A stretch of DNA of 64,000 nt from positions 2,108,001 to 2,172,000 of the forward strand of contig CP087563.1 of the NCBI GenBank assembly GCA_020974905.1, given 5' to 3'. Within the stretch, counting starts at the first letter, position 1. Each line of letters starts with the position of its first letter. Below are positions 9,334-17,922 of the stretch, in pieces. Origin of the DNA: Planctomycetes bacterium syqfu. GTDB taxonomy: Bacteria > Planctomycetota > Phycisphaerae > Phycisphaerales > Phycisphaeraceae. The position numbers and the translations under genes were made by a program. The notes beneath the pieces are model-generated. The model searched no databases and was not told where the DNA came from. It saw only the letters and a list, made by a program, of their open reading frames with translations.

Positions 9334-10413
9334 TCACAAACGTCGCAGTGAGTCGCGCACCATCAACGCGGGTTTGATCAATTCCACATGATGCACCCAG
9401 GATTCGACGGGGGTATTGAGCCTCTGATTGAGCAGCGTCCAGGCCGATTCTGCCATCTGGCGAACCGGTAACTGCACCGTGGTCAGCGGCACAACAAACC
9501 GCTGGCTCTCAGGAATATCATCACAACCAATCACCGACACATCGCCGGGCACATTCAACCCGCGGTTGCGCAAACCCATGATCAAACCCATGGCCAACAT
9601 GTCCGTGGAGCAGGCAATGGCGGTCGGTCGGTCGTCAATGGGCATTTTGGAGATCTGCTGGGCGACGATCGCGCCGCCGTGTTCGGTGTCATCCGTTGAG
9701 AAACGCATGGGCTTGATGCCGGTTCGTTTCTGCCAGGTTTTAACGAAATGATTGGTTCGCGTGTTGTGAAGTTGGCGACTGTCATCATGCGCTTCGCAGG
9801 CAGCAAGAAAGGCCACACGACGATGACCGCAGTCATACAATTGCTCGACCATCAGGTTCACAATATCTTTGGGCTCGACACCCACCGAGGTGAGATTGCA
9901 TTCCTCGGCTACCCATTCACTGCCCAGCAGCACGACGGGAATGCCGATCTTCTCAAACTTCTGAACCAGTTCATAATTCACCAGCGGGGACGTCCATGCC
10001 AGGATCAAACCATCGACACGATGCGAAAGCATCATCTCCATGTGACGTGCTTCACGAGCACAATCAAACTCACAACTGGAGATGCTCACCGCAAAACCGT
10101 CTGCATAACACAGGTCATCCAGACTCACAAAAAAGTCGGTGAAGAAACGCGTCTTGAGACTCTGGACAATCACGCCGATGCTATGCGTCCTGCCACTGAC
10201 CAGTGAACGGGCAGCCTGATTACGGACATAGCCAAGTTCATCAGCACACTGGAGAATGCGGTTTCGCGTCTCCTCGCTGACGCCGATATTACTCGACCCA
10301 TCCGTGCTGAGCACTGCATAGACCGACGCCCGGGAGACGCCTGCATGCCGCGCCACCGTGGACATGGTGGGTGGTTTACTACTTTTTTTTGAACCAACTG
10401 CCTGATAGGACAT
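9334..10413 (-). CDS. LacI-family repressor, first gene of the 4664-10522 operon
   Basis: A 359-aa protein. The N-terminal HTH is [21 protein letters not shown], with the hinge region [22 protein letters not shown] (residues ~17-75). A LacI/PBP1-like effector domain follows: [39 protein letters not shown] and [11 protein letters not shown]. The length is normal for the family, with a short Lys/Ser-rich N-terminal extension. It is transcribed from the promoter at 10494-10522. The operators there form near-perfect palindromes placed inside and just behind the promoter, so autorepression of the whole LacI-prepilin-enzyme operon is likely. The inducer should be a product of the GH42-like enzyme, by analogy only. 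Confidence 0.9.
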   Translation of the reverse strand: MSYQAVGSKKSSKPPTMSTVARHAGVSRASVYAVLSTDGSSNIGVSEETRNRILQCADELGYVRNQAARSLVSGRTHSIGVIVQSLKTRFFTDFFVSLDDLCYADGFAVSISSCEFDCAREARHMEMMLSHRVDGLILAWTSPLVNYELVQKFEKIGIPVVLLGSEWVAEECNLTSVGVEPKDIVNLMVEQLYDCGHRRVAFLAACEAHDDSRQLHNTRTNHFVKTWQKRTGIKPMRFSTDDTEHGGAIVAQQISKMPIDDRPTAIACSTDMLAMGLIMGLRNRGLNVPGDVSVIGCDDIPESQRFVVPLTTVQLPVRQMAESAWTLLNQRLNTPVESWVHHVELIKPALMVRDSLRRL

Positions 10414-10463
10414 GGCTTAATCTCATTTCCCAATGCATCTTGGACGCCCATTTTCAAAGATGT

Positions 10464-10522
10464 TATTGCGCGTGCAATATGGTTGTTTGTGAGATAATAG
10501 CGCGTGCAATATGGTGGGTCAA
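10464..10522 (-). promoter_or_regulatory. Promoter with two LacI-type operators upstream of the regulator gene
   Basis: On the minus strand, -35 TTGACC (10517-10522) and -10 TATTAT (10494-10499) are separated by 17 bases. Operator 1 is the perfect inverted repeat TATTGC-GCGT-GCAATA (10464-10479). Operator 2, AATAGC-GCGT-GCAATA (10496-10511), overlaps the -10 and fills most of the promoter spacer. The two centres are 32 bp apart, about three helical turns, which suits cooperative binding on one face. The remaining gap (10523-10630) shows nothing else clear. Confidence 0.75.
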
Positions 10523-10630
10523 CGCGCTGTTGACATTTTTTTACCAATTCGTGAACACGGATCAGGACAGCGTTTCCCGACTTTACGTGGGAATCGTCAT
10601 GATCCAATTTCGATGGTTGTTCTCAGAGAA

Positions 10631-11323
10631 TCAATATGAACCCTGTGCGGCGGAGGGTGCCTGCCCATCGCATAACACCGGCGTGGTGGTCGAGCCGACA
10701 CCCAACCGTGTTGCGCCCATCTGGATGTACATCTGCGCGGTCTCAAGATCACGAATCCCGCCGGAAGGTTTGACTTCAATGCGACCCGCAGCGGTGTCCA
10801 CCATCACCTGCACCGCTTCTTTGGTCGCCCCACCGCTGGCAAAACCGGTGGAGGTTTTCACGAAGTCGGCCTGGGCAGCGATCGCTGCTTCGGTGGCTTT
10901 GGCGATCTGATCCGCATCCAGATTGCAGGTCTCAAAAATCGTTTTGACTTTCACCCCAGCAGGCTTGGCAATTTTCGTCACCGCTAAAATGTCCGCTTCG
11001 ACCAGCTCCCAGAGTCCGCTACGGATCAGGCCGTAATTCACCACCATGTCGATCTCAGCAACGCCGAGTTCAACATACCGTTTGGCTTCATCGGTTTTAC
11101 TCTCGGTAAGTGCAACACCATGCGGGAATGCCAACACGCAGGAGACTTCCGTATCGGTCCCCTTGCACATCGAAACGGCCTTGGGGATATCCACCGGGCG
11201 GACACAGATCGTTCGGACGTTGTAGTCAATGCCCAACTGCATATGCTCAATCGCTTCTTGCTGCGACATCTCCGGCTTGAGAACAGCGTGATCCAGGTAA
11301 CGTGCAATGGGAAGTTCGGTCAT
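10631..11323 (-). CDS. deoC: Deoxyribose-phosphate aldolase
   Basis: A 230-aa protein of normal length for DeoC. Start ATG 11323 has AAGGAT upstream. The class I aldolase motifs are intact: YLDHAVLKPE near the N-terminus, VAEIDMVVNYG (D92), VKTIFETC, and FVKTSTGF with the Schiff-base lysine K156. VKPSGGIRD carries the second lysine, K185. The enzyme splits 2-deoxyribose 5-phosphate into glyceraldehyde 3-phosphate and acetaldehyde in the cytoplasm. Its place beside a xylanase and far from other nucleoside-catabolism genes is unusual; it may simply be a resident housekeeping gene. It ends 217 bp before the LacI gene, whose own promoter lies in that gap. Confidence 0.95.
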   Translation of the reverse strand: MTELPIARYLDHAVLKPEMSQQEAIEHMQLGIDYNVRTICVRPVDIPKAVSMCKGTDTEVSCVLAFPHGVALTESKTDEAKRYVELGVAEIDMVVNYGLIRSGLWELVEADILAVTKIAKPAGVKVKTIFETCNLDADQIAKATEAAIAAQADFVKTSTGFASGGATKEAVQVMVDTAAGRIEVKPSGGIRDLETAQMYIQMGATRLGVGSTTTPVLCDGQAPSAAQGSY

Positions 11324-11391
11324 GGTCTTGATCCTTTATCTCTCCAGTTTACCGCATCCCCGAAAAGCGTGTTAATCGTAATGCCTCTGTG

Positions 11392-11538
11392 ATACCAATT
11401 CCATTTAAAACGCGTGCGATGTATTGATTGGAGCACGGGATGTTAATCCGGTGCAGGCTGTGAATGGTGACAATGGGAACCTGCACCGCATTGACATACG
11501 GTGCTCATTCATGCACGCGTTCTTAATGGGATTGGTAT
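11392..11538. repeat. Intergenic palindromic repeat, family B copy 2
   Basis: A 147-bp element matching the 2740-2883 copy in order and spacing. It has outer arms ATACCAATTC ... GGATTGGTAT, then AACGCGTGCG ... GCACGCGTTC, then an inner pair around GGTGCAGG / CCTGCACCGC. The whole element can fold into one long imperfect hairpin. It occupies the gap between deoC and the GH10 gene. Confidence 0.75.
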
Positions 11539-11599
11539 GAGTGACGAAATATCGCATCATGACATGGCAATAGCGCCACAAGTCATTGGGATGTCCCGT

Positions 11600-11638
11600 A
11601 AAAAAACACTGCCACGCCGAATGTCCGACGTGGCAGTG
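11600..11638 (-). terminator. Rho-independent terminator for the GH10 gene
   Basis: A perfect 10-bp stem, CACTGCCACG (11607-11616) with CGTGGCAGTG (11629-11638), is followed on the minus strand by seven T (the complement of 11600-11606). It lies 44 bp past the GH10 stop codon. Confidence 0.9.
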
Positions 11639-11681
11639 AATGGGTTTGATTCAAATGGTGACTGGAAGGTTGAGCGAGGAC

Positions 11682-13142
11682 TTATTTCACTTCACAAATC
11701 TGAGATTGTGCATTGCCATCACTGTCGGTCCAGCTCAGACGGTAACTGCCTCTAAAGCCACGGAAGCTGACCATGCCATCCGAATCGGCCTTGGCAGTGA
11801 GGTTGGTTTTCCATTCGTTATGGATCAGGTTGTTGAGTGTGTGATACGCGGGTTTAGGCTGCATATCCCGTGTAAACATGCCTGAAACACTCGGTTCGCC
11901 GGGAGCACCACAGTCATCGACGGTGTTCCACCAGGTGATACCCATCATGTTCTTGATGCTGAACCACAGGCGATAAAGGTTGCGCGTGATCACCGCCTGA
12001 ATGGCTTGGCCGCGTTTGTCATTGTTGGGCGCTGTGATGGTGATCTCACTGAGATGGATCGGCAGGTTCACTTTGCTCAAACGCTCCATCGTCTCCCAGA
12101 CACTCTCAGGCGACTGTCGATCACTGACACCTGCTGCAATGTCCGCACAAATCTGCGGGTCAAACAAGTGCATCTGCGCCCCCATGATGTCGATCTTGCA
12201 GCCACGCTCCTGAAGGTCCTGAATCTGTTTGACGTAGTCTTCGCTGAGGTTGTAATCGTTGATGTTAAGCTTGACATCCTTGGGGAAATAAGCGTCCGCC
12301 ATCTTGAAGGAGCGATACGTGTAATCGCCGGGCATCGGGCCGTAATGACTCTTGCAGATCCCATCGGTCGGCACCATCAATCCACGCCCAAAGTCCGTCG
12401 CGGATTCGTTACAGACATCCCAGCTATGAAGACGTCCCTTGTATCGCAGAGCAATGTCAGCAATGCGCTTTGCCATCGAATCATTGAGTTCTCGCGCATA
12501 TTCAGGAAACATCGCTTCGAGTTGTTTGGCGGAGAAGGCTTCGGTAAGTTTGGCGATGTTTGAATTACTCTCGTTCCAGAACTCAGGAATCTGATTGCCA
12601 AAGGGATAAGGCATTTTGCGCGTCAACCACTCGGGCATATGCCAACGCGCATTACCCCAGACAATCGTGTGACCGTGCAAACGAATGCCTTTGCGTTCGC
12701 AGAATTCGACAACAGGGTCGGTTGCGGGACGGCGCCAATGCGGCTCGTTCTTCGGGTCGGTAACCGTGTTCCAATACTCAGCCGTATCGCGGTACTCACC
12801 TGCGAAGCGCGGCTTGCCTTCTTCAAGTTCGAGCTTCTTCCAATAGAAGGCGATGGTGCCTGAGTTGAACAACGTGCCAAAGAGATCCTGGTGCTTCTGG
12901 TTGCATGCATCGGAGCCGAGTTGATTGAAGTTAAACAGGTGGGCACCGAAAATAAAATCATGCGACAGCTGCTCGACTTTTACGTCGGCGTTGGCTGCAA
13001 GTTTGTCCAATTTGATGGCTGCATCGGCCTTGCGGTTGGCTTCGATGTCCTTGTCGATGCGGGCCTGCACATCGTCATTCCATCGCTTCCAATAGCCTTC
13101 GCTCATGGCTTCACGGTGTTGATCGGTAAGGGTCTGTGTCAT
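11682..13142 (-). CDS. GH10 endo-beta-1,4-xylanase-like protein without signal peptide
   Basis: A 486-aa protein. The GH10 barrel is clear: FIFGAHLFNFN (strand 1), IRLHGHTIVWGNARWHMPEW (the family HxLVW..Q-like strand, with N replacing the usual Q), and LHSWDVCNES with acid/base E246. INDYNLSED, IDIMGAQMHL and PIHLSEITIT with nucleophile E366 follow, then ITWWNTVDDCG. GH10 enzymes cut xylan or xylo-oligosaccharides with retention. There is no export signal at the N-terminus, which is a helical stretch (DDVQARIDKDIEANRKAD), so an intracellular oligosaccharide-cleaving role is likely. The C-terminal ~60 residues form a small beta domain. It is divergent from the IclR gene, and its promoter carries candidate IclR sites. 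Confidence 0.88.
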   Translation of the reverse strand: MTQTLTDQHREAMSEGYWKRWNDDVQARIDKDIEANRKADAAIKLDKLAANADVKVEQLSHDFIFGAHLFNFNQLGSDACNQKHQDLFGTLFNSGTIAFYWKKLELEEGKPRFAGEYRDTAEYWNTVTDPKNEPHWRRPATDPVVEFCERKGIRLHGHTIVWGNARWHMPEWLTRKMPYPFGNQIPEFWNESNSNIAKLTEAFSAKQLEAMFPEYARELNDSMAKRIADIALRYKGRLHSWDVCNESATDFGRGLMVPTDGICKSHYGPMPGDYTYRSFKMADAYFPKDVKLNINDYNLSEDYVKQIQDLQERGCKIDIMGAQMHLFDPQICADIAAGVSDRQSPESVWETMERLSKVNLPIHLSEITITAPNNDKRGQAIQAVITRNLYRLWFSIKNMMGITWWNTVDDCGAPGEPSVSGMFTRDMQPKPAYHTLNNLIHNEWKTNLTAKADSDGMVSFRGFRGSYRLSWTDSDGNAQSQICEVK

Positions 13143-13233
13143 CGTAGCTTCATCTTTCCAAATTCATTTTTGTTGACATTAAGGACCGGAGACTCGGGGT
13201 AGTTATAGCTGAGGCCAAGCAAAAGAAAAGACG

Positions 13234-13318
13234 GATATTCAATCATTTTATATTTTTTGACCAACAAACCGGGCAATATTGGTCATTTTGGCTATAATAT
13301 TCAGTATTGTTGAATATC
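13234..13318. promoter_or_regulatory. Divergent promoter region between GH10 and IclR genes with inverted repeats
   Basis: For the GH10 gene (minus strand): -35 TTGCCC (13271-13276) and -10 TATAAA (13247-13252), spacer 18. For the IclR gene (plus strand): -10 TATAAT (13293-13298) with a weak -35. TGACCAA (13258-13264) and TTGGTCA (13279-13285) form an inverted repeat lying over the GH10 promoter. ATATTC (13297-13302) and GAATAT (13312-13317) form another directly behind the IclR -10. GATATTCAA (13234-13242) and TTGAATATC (13310-13318) are a more widely spaced pair. The real operator among these is uncertain. Confidence 0.55.
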
Positions 13319-13333
13319 AGATGGGGATGTACG

Positions 13334-14089
13334 ATGGAATTTCAGCCGGTCAAATCCGTGGTCAAGGCCTTTGCGATACTGGAGCTACTCACCAGTCAGA
13401 CGTTGGAGAACAAGACGCTGACGCTTTCGGAGATTTCCAAGGCGACGGGCATTTTGCCGGTGACCGCGCGGAACCTGCTGCGGACATTGGAAGCGTGTGG
13501 CTATGCCAGTCGGGTGAGTCACGGGCATTACCGTGAAGGTGATCGCTGCACCAAACTGTTTCGGACGGAGGGTGTCTTGCGGAAGCTTCGCGAAGTCAGT
13601 GAGCCATTGATTCGTCAGACGGTGTCGGACCTTCGGGAAAGTTTGCTGCTGGTGACCATGATTCGAAACAAGCGTGTGGAGTTGCTCCGCTGTCAGGCAG
13701 ATGGTGATGATCTGGTCGATCCCAAGTGGTCCGCCAATGAGAATGCCTACCAGATGCGAACCACGCGCGCGATCCTGGCCTGGTTCACCGACAAGCAACT
13801 TGATGCCTACATCCAAACCAACGGCTTACCGACATGCGAAGATTGGCCGGCGTGTGAAGCGTCACGCAGCAAACTTGCAGCCGAACTCAAGAAGATCCGC
13901 ATGCATGGTGGTTGTTGTGATGTGCATGGCGGATACATGGCGATGGCGGTCCCGATCATGACCACCGGCAATGAAGCTGTCGCATCCCTGGGTTGCTATG
14001 TCCCCATTGAGCGGACCGACAAACCACGCACCGCGGGCATTTACAAAATGCTCCATGACTGCGCAACGTTGATTGAGCAACGGATGTGA
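13334..14089 (+). CDS. IclR-family transcriptional regulator, probably of the xylanase gene
   Basis: A 251-aa protein of normal IclR length. I choose ATG 13334 (MEFQPVKSVVKAFAILELL) because IclR proteins typically begin with such a segment; the frame opens at 13307. The N-terminal winged helix has LTLSEISKATGILPVTARNLL and LEACGYASRV. The C-terminal effector domain contains LRESLLLVTMI, YQMRTTRAILAWFTD and GGYMAMAVPIM, followed by SLGCYVPI. These regulators usually bind small carboxylates, aromatics or sugar-derived acids. It is divergent from the GH10 gene with 191 bp between, and inverted repeats there overlap both promoters. That supports control of the xylanase and of itself. Confidence 0.88.
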   Translation: MEFQPVKSVVKAFAILELLTSQTLENKTLTLSEISKATGILPVTARNLLRTLEACGYASRVSHGHYREGDRCTKLFRTEGVLRKLREVSEPLIRQTVSDLRESLLLVTMIRNKRVELLRCQADGDDLVDPKWSANENAYQMRTTRAILAWFTDKQLDAYIQTNGLPTCEDWPACEASRSKLAAELKKIRMHGGCCDVHGGYMAMAVPIMTTGNEAVASLGCYVPIERTDKPRTAGIYKMLHDCATLIEQRM

Positions 14090-14150
14090 GATGTCCAATA
14101 GATTATCATCGACTTTGGGATCAGCATTTGTCTTCTATCAAACGTCAAGA

Positions 14151-15707
14151 CTACTTGTTGGATGCATTCCAACTGCTCCCATCCCAATAATAAAAGTCAA
14201 CCGTCGATGCATCCATGCGGTAAACGCGCGAACCGACATGCTTGCCAACCAATTGCGTACTGCTGTCATAGTTGGTCAAGGTGAATAGCGCATCTGCTGG
14301 TGCACCGGATTGGATTGAGCGAGCCAACCCAATGGCAATGGTACTGCCATAACCACGCGATTTGATTTCCAGATGAGGTAATTGGCGAAACGTCATAAGA
14401 TCCGGCGCTCGACCTGTCCCTGCGTAGATATTCCCCACTGCCTGCCAGTCAATGTTATGGTAGGCATGAAACCCGATATCGCCATGGATCAGTAAAAACT
14501 GCGTCAGATCATTGTCATGGCCTATCTCATCTTTGGTCACCAGGACACGGATATTTCGCACCGTCAGTGACGATGCCTCATCGACATCGGGCTTGATTGA
14601 GAAGACGGCAGTGGTGGTGACATTGTCATTTTCATGAAACACGCGCGCACCATCAACACTAAGCGAAGTGCCCGGATCATCAATGATAAAATCAATCACA
14701 CGGTTGCCTTCGCAATACGCGTTGTACACATTGACACTGGCTCCCTGAACCACTTCCATCCCCACACGGTTGTTCTCCATGCGTGGGGTATAGATACCAA
14801 TCTGATGAGCTTCGGAGATGTAAAATGCCTTGGCATCACCGCCCTGGGCAACCGACCCCAATCCCCCGCAATCGTAAAGACTGACAATATTGGATTGGTC
14901 GGTGATTCGAAATGCATTGCGGATAAACCCACTGTTTAAAACACGATTCATCCGCACTTCATAGCCATAACCATGAATCCCAACACCGTCGTACCAATCG
15001 AACGTCAACACATCCGAAGCGCTGGCTTTGATCTGTTGTGAACTGCCACCGGTTGCGCCATCGGACCCTAAATGCAATGCCTGCTTGGTTGAAGTGAACG
15101 AACCTTGATAACCGGCACGCAAGACCAGGTTACTCACGGAAGCGCCATTGGCATCATGTGACTCAGTGCTGATGCCATGGGTATCTGACATCCAGATGAG
15201 TTCGGTCATTGGGGGTTGTTCCTTGCTTGCACGTTGCGGTGAACCTGTGCCAGTGAAAGTCTGCTGCGGGTAGAGTTCAATGGTGCCTGTTAAACCAAAG
15301 GACCCGGCACCACAACGGACATTCAGGCGCGTTGCCACAGCCTTGCGGATCGCATTGCCGTTGTCGGTTCCGGTTCGCGTTGCGTAGTTGTAATCCCCAA
15401 CTGCCCCCCACCATTCGATATTCACCCAGCCAGGCGTCGGCAGGATACGTCGGGCATACTTGTTCGTGCTTGCATGATCGTTAAAGACGATAGTGATGCC
15501 ATCATCATCAGTCACCCAACCGCTGGCAACACGAAACATACCGCCACGCGACAAATCACTGACCAGAATGACATCGCCAACACTTAAACTCGCACTGGAT
15601 GTTGATCGGATATCAGCTAACTCGTCGACAACAATTTGAGCATTGACTGATGACAGTCTCAGAAAACACACCGTCAACACCACACATATTGCACAGGTTC
15701 GTTTCAT
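14151..15707 (-). CDS. Secreted pectate-lyase-like right-handed beta-helix protein
   Basis: A 518-aa protein. I prefer ATG 15707 (MKRTCAICVVLTV) because AAAGGAA sits about 8 bases upstream; ATG 15713 is too close to that site. Signal peptide to about residue 23 (SSVNAQ). The segment GWVNIEWWGAVGDYNYA...GTDNGNAIRKAV is the usual entry to Pectate_lyase_3-type beta-helices. Repeated short strands follow (VSNLVLRAG, IVSLYDCGG, IGIYTPRMENNR, VNVYNAYCEGNR). Such folds occur in polysaccharide lyases, GH28 and tailspike proteins, and I cannot assign catalytic residues. It ends the prepilin / 15949 / 14151 run on the minus strand but sits 241 bp behind the previous gene, with repeat A in between, so it may have its own promoter. 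Confidence 0.7.
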   Translation of the reverse strand: MKRTCAICVVLTVCFLRLSSVNAQIVVDELADIRSTSSASLSVGDVILVSDLSRGGMFRVASGWVTDDDGITIVFNDHASTNKYARRILPTPGWVNIEWWGAVGDYNYATRTGTDNGNAIRKAVATRLNVRCGAGSFGLTGTIELYPQQTFTGTGSPQRASKEQPPMTELIWMSDTHGISTESHDANGASVSNLVLRAGYQGSFTSTKQALHLGSDGATGGSSQQIKASASDVLTFDWYDGVGIHGYGYEVRMNRVLNSGFIRNAFRITDQSNIVSLYDCGGLGSVAQGGDAKAFYISEAHQIGIYTPRMENNRVGMEVVQGASVNVYNAYCEGNRVIDFIIDDPGTSLSVDGARVFHENDNVTTTAVFSIKPDVDEASSLTVRNIRVLVTKDEIGHDNDLTQFLLIHGDIGFHAYHNIDWQAVGNIYAGTGRAPDLMTFRQLPHLEIKSRGYGSTIAIGLARSIQSGAPADALFTLTNYDSSTQLVGKHVGSRVYRMDASTVDFYYWDGSSWNASNK

Positions 15708-15831
15708 TCTCATTTTCCTTTAAACAATGAGTTGGATGTAGACAGACGTACCGACAGTTCATCCATTTGTCAGGATGCAGCCTTGTCAATTTGATCCGTT
15801 TAAATAATCAAACGACATGTGTCTTTGATCT

Positions 15832-15923
15832 CGTCATTCCCGCGCCCACGAAAGTTGGCAAGCCAGTGGCATTCCGTAGACACTTGCAGGTTTCACTGGA
15901 CTCCCGCCTGCGCGGGAGTGACG
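15832..15923. repeat. Intergenic palindromic repeat, family A copy 2
   Basis: A 92-bp element, CGTCATTCCCGCGCCCACGA ... GCCTGCGCGGGAGTGACG, with the inner CCAGTGGCATTC ... ACTTGCAGGTTTCACTGGAC core shared with the other copies. The left arm is more diverged than in copy 3. It fills most of the gap between the genes at 15707 and 15949. Confidence 0.75.
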
Positions 15924-15948
15924 GAGAGAAGAATTATCTTTTGAACTG

Positions 15949-17850
15949 TTATGGAGCTTGAACTTCAAGAATCAGAATCTCGCTGGCAGATAGTTCAATG
16001 GTCTTCTGGTCTGCTGTCATCTCGCCCTTGCGTACCTGAACATCCCCCGTCATGGATACGGGTAATTGCAACCGCCCCTGCTTTGCATCTCGGCTGACAC
16101 CAGCGAGGATGTAAGTCTTGCCATCCAGCGTGCCGACGCAGTAATGCACATCCCCTTCCGCTTTGATCTGCTTGACCCATTGAGGATCAGGCTGCGTTGA
16201 AACCAAGGCCGGTGCGACTTGGGAAAGCAATCGTGTGTTTTCATAGACCCGTTGTTTTAGCAGCTCTTTTTCCTGGTTGTGATGCTTGAGTGTGGGATAC
16301 CACCAGAAGAACCAACCCCGTGAACCGAGGATCACCGGCATGAAGACATGATAGGCCGCCTGCTGAGTTGTCGGGGCCTTGGCTGCATTGAAATAGGGCT
16401 GTCCCCAGACCGCGATGATCGGTTTATCGCCCATGCGCACACGTGTGAGTTTGGCGGTGATCTCATCGTTAATCACCAGCATGACTCCATCGACATGCGA
16501 AGTAAACGACGGATCGGGAATGTCATAAATCAACCAACGTTTGCGACTGTCAATGTTGTGAACCATTTGATGCACAGCCTGAAACTGCTTTGCTGAGACA
16601 TGGCGCATGATGTGCATTTCGTCGGACGTGTAAAACAGGTTGGCAGGATGATCGTTGAGTTGTTTGATCCACGGCTCAAGCTTGGTTAAGCCGGACTTTT
16701 TCTCTGCCATGTCACGCGGGAATCCGACCATGACATTCAGGCCATATGACTGTGCTTGATCCAGAAATTTGAGATGACGCGCCATGCGATCGCCGGGGTC
16801 CCCTTCAAAGCCGTAGTTGTGAATGGTGGTAAAACCATTATCCCGTAACTCAGCAAGCTGCTTCTCCGACGGACGCCCAACGCCGTACATCCCGATGGGG
16901 AATGTGGGTATCCCATGAACATCCTTAAACACCGGCGGATGGCGCAGGTCTTCATTGGTCACTGCCATGTCCGCGCCTGCGATGCGTTCAATCTCCAGCA
17001 ACGTGTTGGCTAATCGAGCCTGCGTCTGCTTGTCATGCACGAAGACATAGAGCGTGTTTTTCCCCGGTGTGACATCATCAACCTGCACATACACATGCCC
17101 CTGATCAACCTGGGCATCAAGCCAATGTCCGTCGGACGTCATCAACTTTGCAATCACAGCAAGCTTTGACCTTTGACTGTCAGCAGCTTCAAGATGATAC
17201 AGGAACCGCAATTGCTTTTTGACTGTATTGGGCAAGAGCAGTTGGTCCTCAGTGGACTCGGATTGGGCGGTGATTTTCGGTTGATAATCAGCAATTTGTT
17301 CTGCGGTCAGATTGGTTGGCCGTAACGAGAGATCGTCATACCAGATCGTCTGAGCCGAACGATTCTGAACATAGATAGCAGCATTCCCCTTGACATGATC
17401 AGGCACATGGAAAAATATCTGACGCAGTGTCCAATCTTTAGCCGGTGGCATGTAATAGCTTCGGTACAACGGGCCGGTTCCGGTGAGTAGGATGTCCGCA
17501 CGCAGGTCTGAACCGATGGATGTTTTGTATCGAAACTTTAATTCGTAGACCTTGCCCGGTTCGACCGTGAAGGGCTGAATCACCCTTGCCTGAAAGGCTT
17601 TTTCGGGCGTGTGAAATTTGATTTTGATAAATGAGTTGCCGTCCTGTGATTCTGCGACAACGTCTGCAAGACCTTCGGGCATGACACTTTTCTGCCAATG
17701 CGCAGGGATGGTATCTGCCTCGGACGCCAGATCGAAACTGCCATTTGCCAGAGCCTGCTTACCGAAGACGATGTCCTGGGCATTGGCTGTGAATGGCGTG
17801 AAGACAAGCGATAACCCAAAACCGATGATGAACATGGTCAGCTTAAACAT
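15949..17850 (-). CDS. Secreted glycosidase-like protein: carbohydrate-binding module plus TIM barrel
   Basis: A 633-aa protein. Start ATG 17850 (MFKLTMFIIGFGLSLVF) has AGGA upstream; the longer frame to 17922 would put 24 odd residues before the signal peptide. Signal peptide to about 25 (FTANAQ). Residues ~30-180 resemble a CBM4/9-type jelly roll: LANGSFDLASEADTIPAHWQ, VEPGKVYELKFRYKTS, AQTIWYDDLSLRP. The C-terminal half reads as a clan A barrel: FPIGMYGVGRPSEKQLAEL, FTTIHNYGF, YGLNVMVGFPR, NLFYTSDEMHIM (E411, possible acid/base), RWLIYDIPDP and KPIIAVWGQPYF. It then has a small beta domain. The family number is not recognised. It follows a prepilin gene by 72 bp. Confidence 0.65.
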   Translation of the reverse strand: MFKLTMFIIGFGLSLVFTPFTANAQDIVFGKQALANGSFDLASEADTIPAHWQKSVMPEGLADVVAESQDGNSFIKIKFHTPEKAFQARVIQPFTVEPGKVYELKFRYKTSIGSDLRADILLTGTGPLYRSYYMPPAKDWTLRQIFFHVPDHVKGNAAIYVQNRSAQTIWYDDLSLRPTNLTAEQIADYQPKITAQSESTEDQLLLPNTVKKQLRFLYHLEAADSQRSKLAVIAKLMTSDGHWLDAQVDQGHVYVQVDDVTPGKNTLYVFVHDKQTQARLANTLLEIERIAGADMAVTNEDLRHPPVFKDVHGIPTFPIGMYGVGRPSEKQLAELRDNGFTTIHNYGFEGDPGDRMARHLKFLDQAQSYGLNVMVGFPRDMAEKKSGLTKLEPWIKQLNDHPANLFYTSDEMHIMRHVSAKQFQAVHQMVHNIDSRKRWLIYDIPDPSFTSHVDGVMLVINDEITAKLTRVRMGDKPIIAVWGQPYFNAAKAPTTQQAAYHVFMPVILGSRGWFFWWYPTLKHHNQEKELLKQRVYENTRLLSQVAPALVSTQPDPQWVKQIKAEGDVHYCVGTLDGKTYILAGVSRDAKQGRLQLPVSMTGDVQVRKGEMTADQKTIELSASEILILEVQAP

Positions 17851-17922
17851 AGATATTCCTGATGGTATGAAGCTTGAAAAGAAAGGTAAATAGCAAACCG
17901 ACAAGGACGATGAAATGGTCAA

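Noticed and set aside
14151-15707. Phage tailspike origin for the beta-helix protein
   Set aside because: The fold entry resembles tailspikes, but it has a signal peptide and no phage genes nearby; an exported polysaccharide-active protein is simpler.
16438-16447. CACACGTGTG palindrome like the LacI operator
   Set aside because: It lies inside the coding sequence of the 15949 gene without promoter boxes, so probably chance. It does show that the motif can occur randomly.
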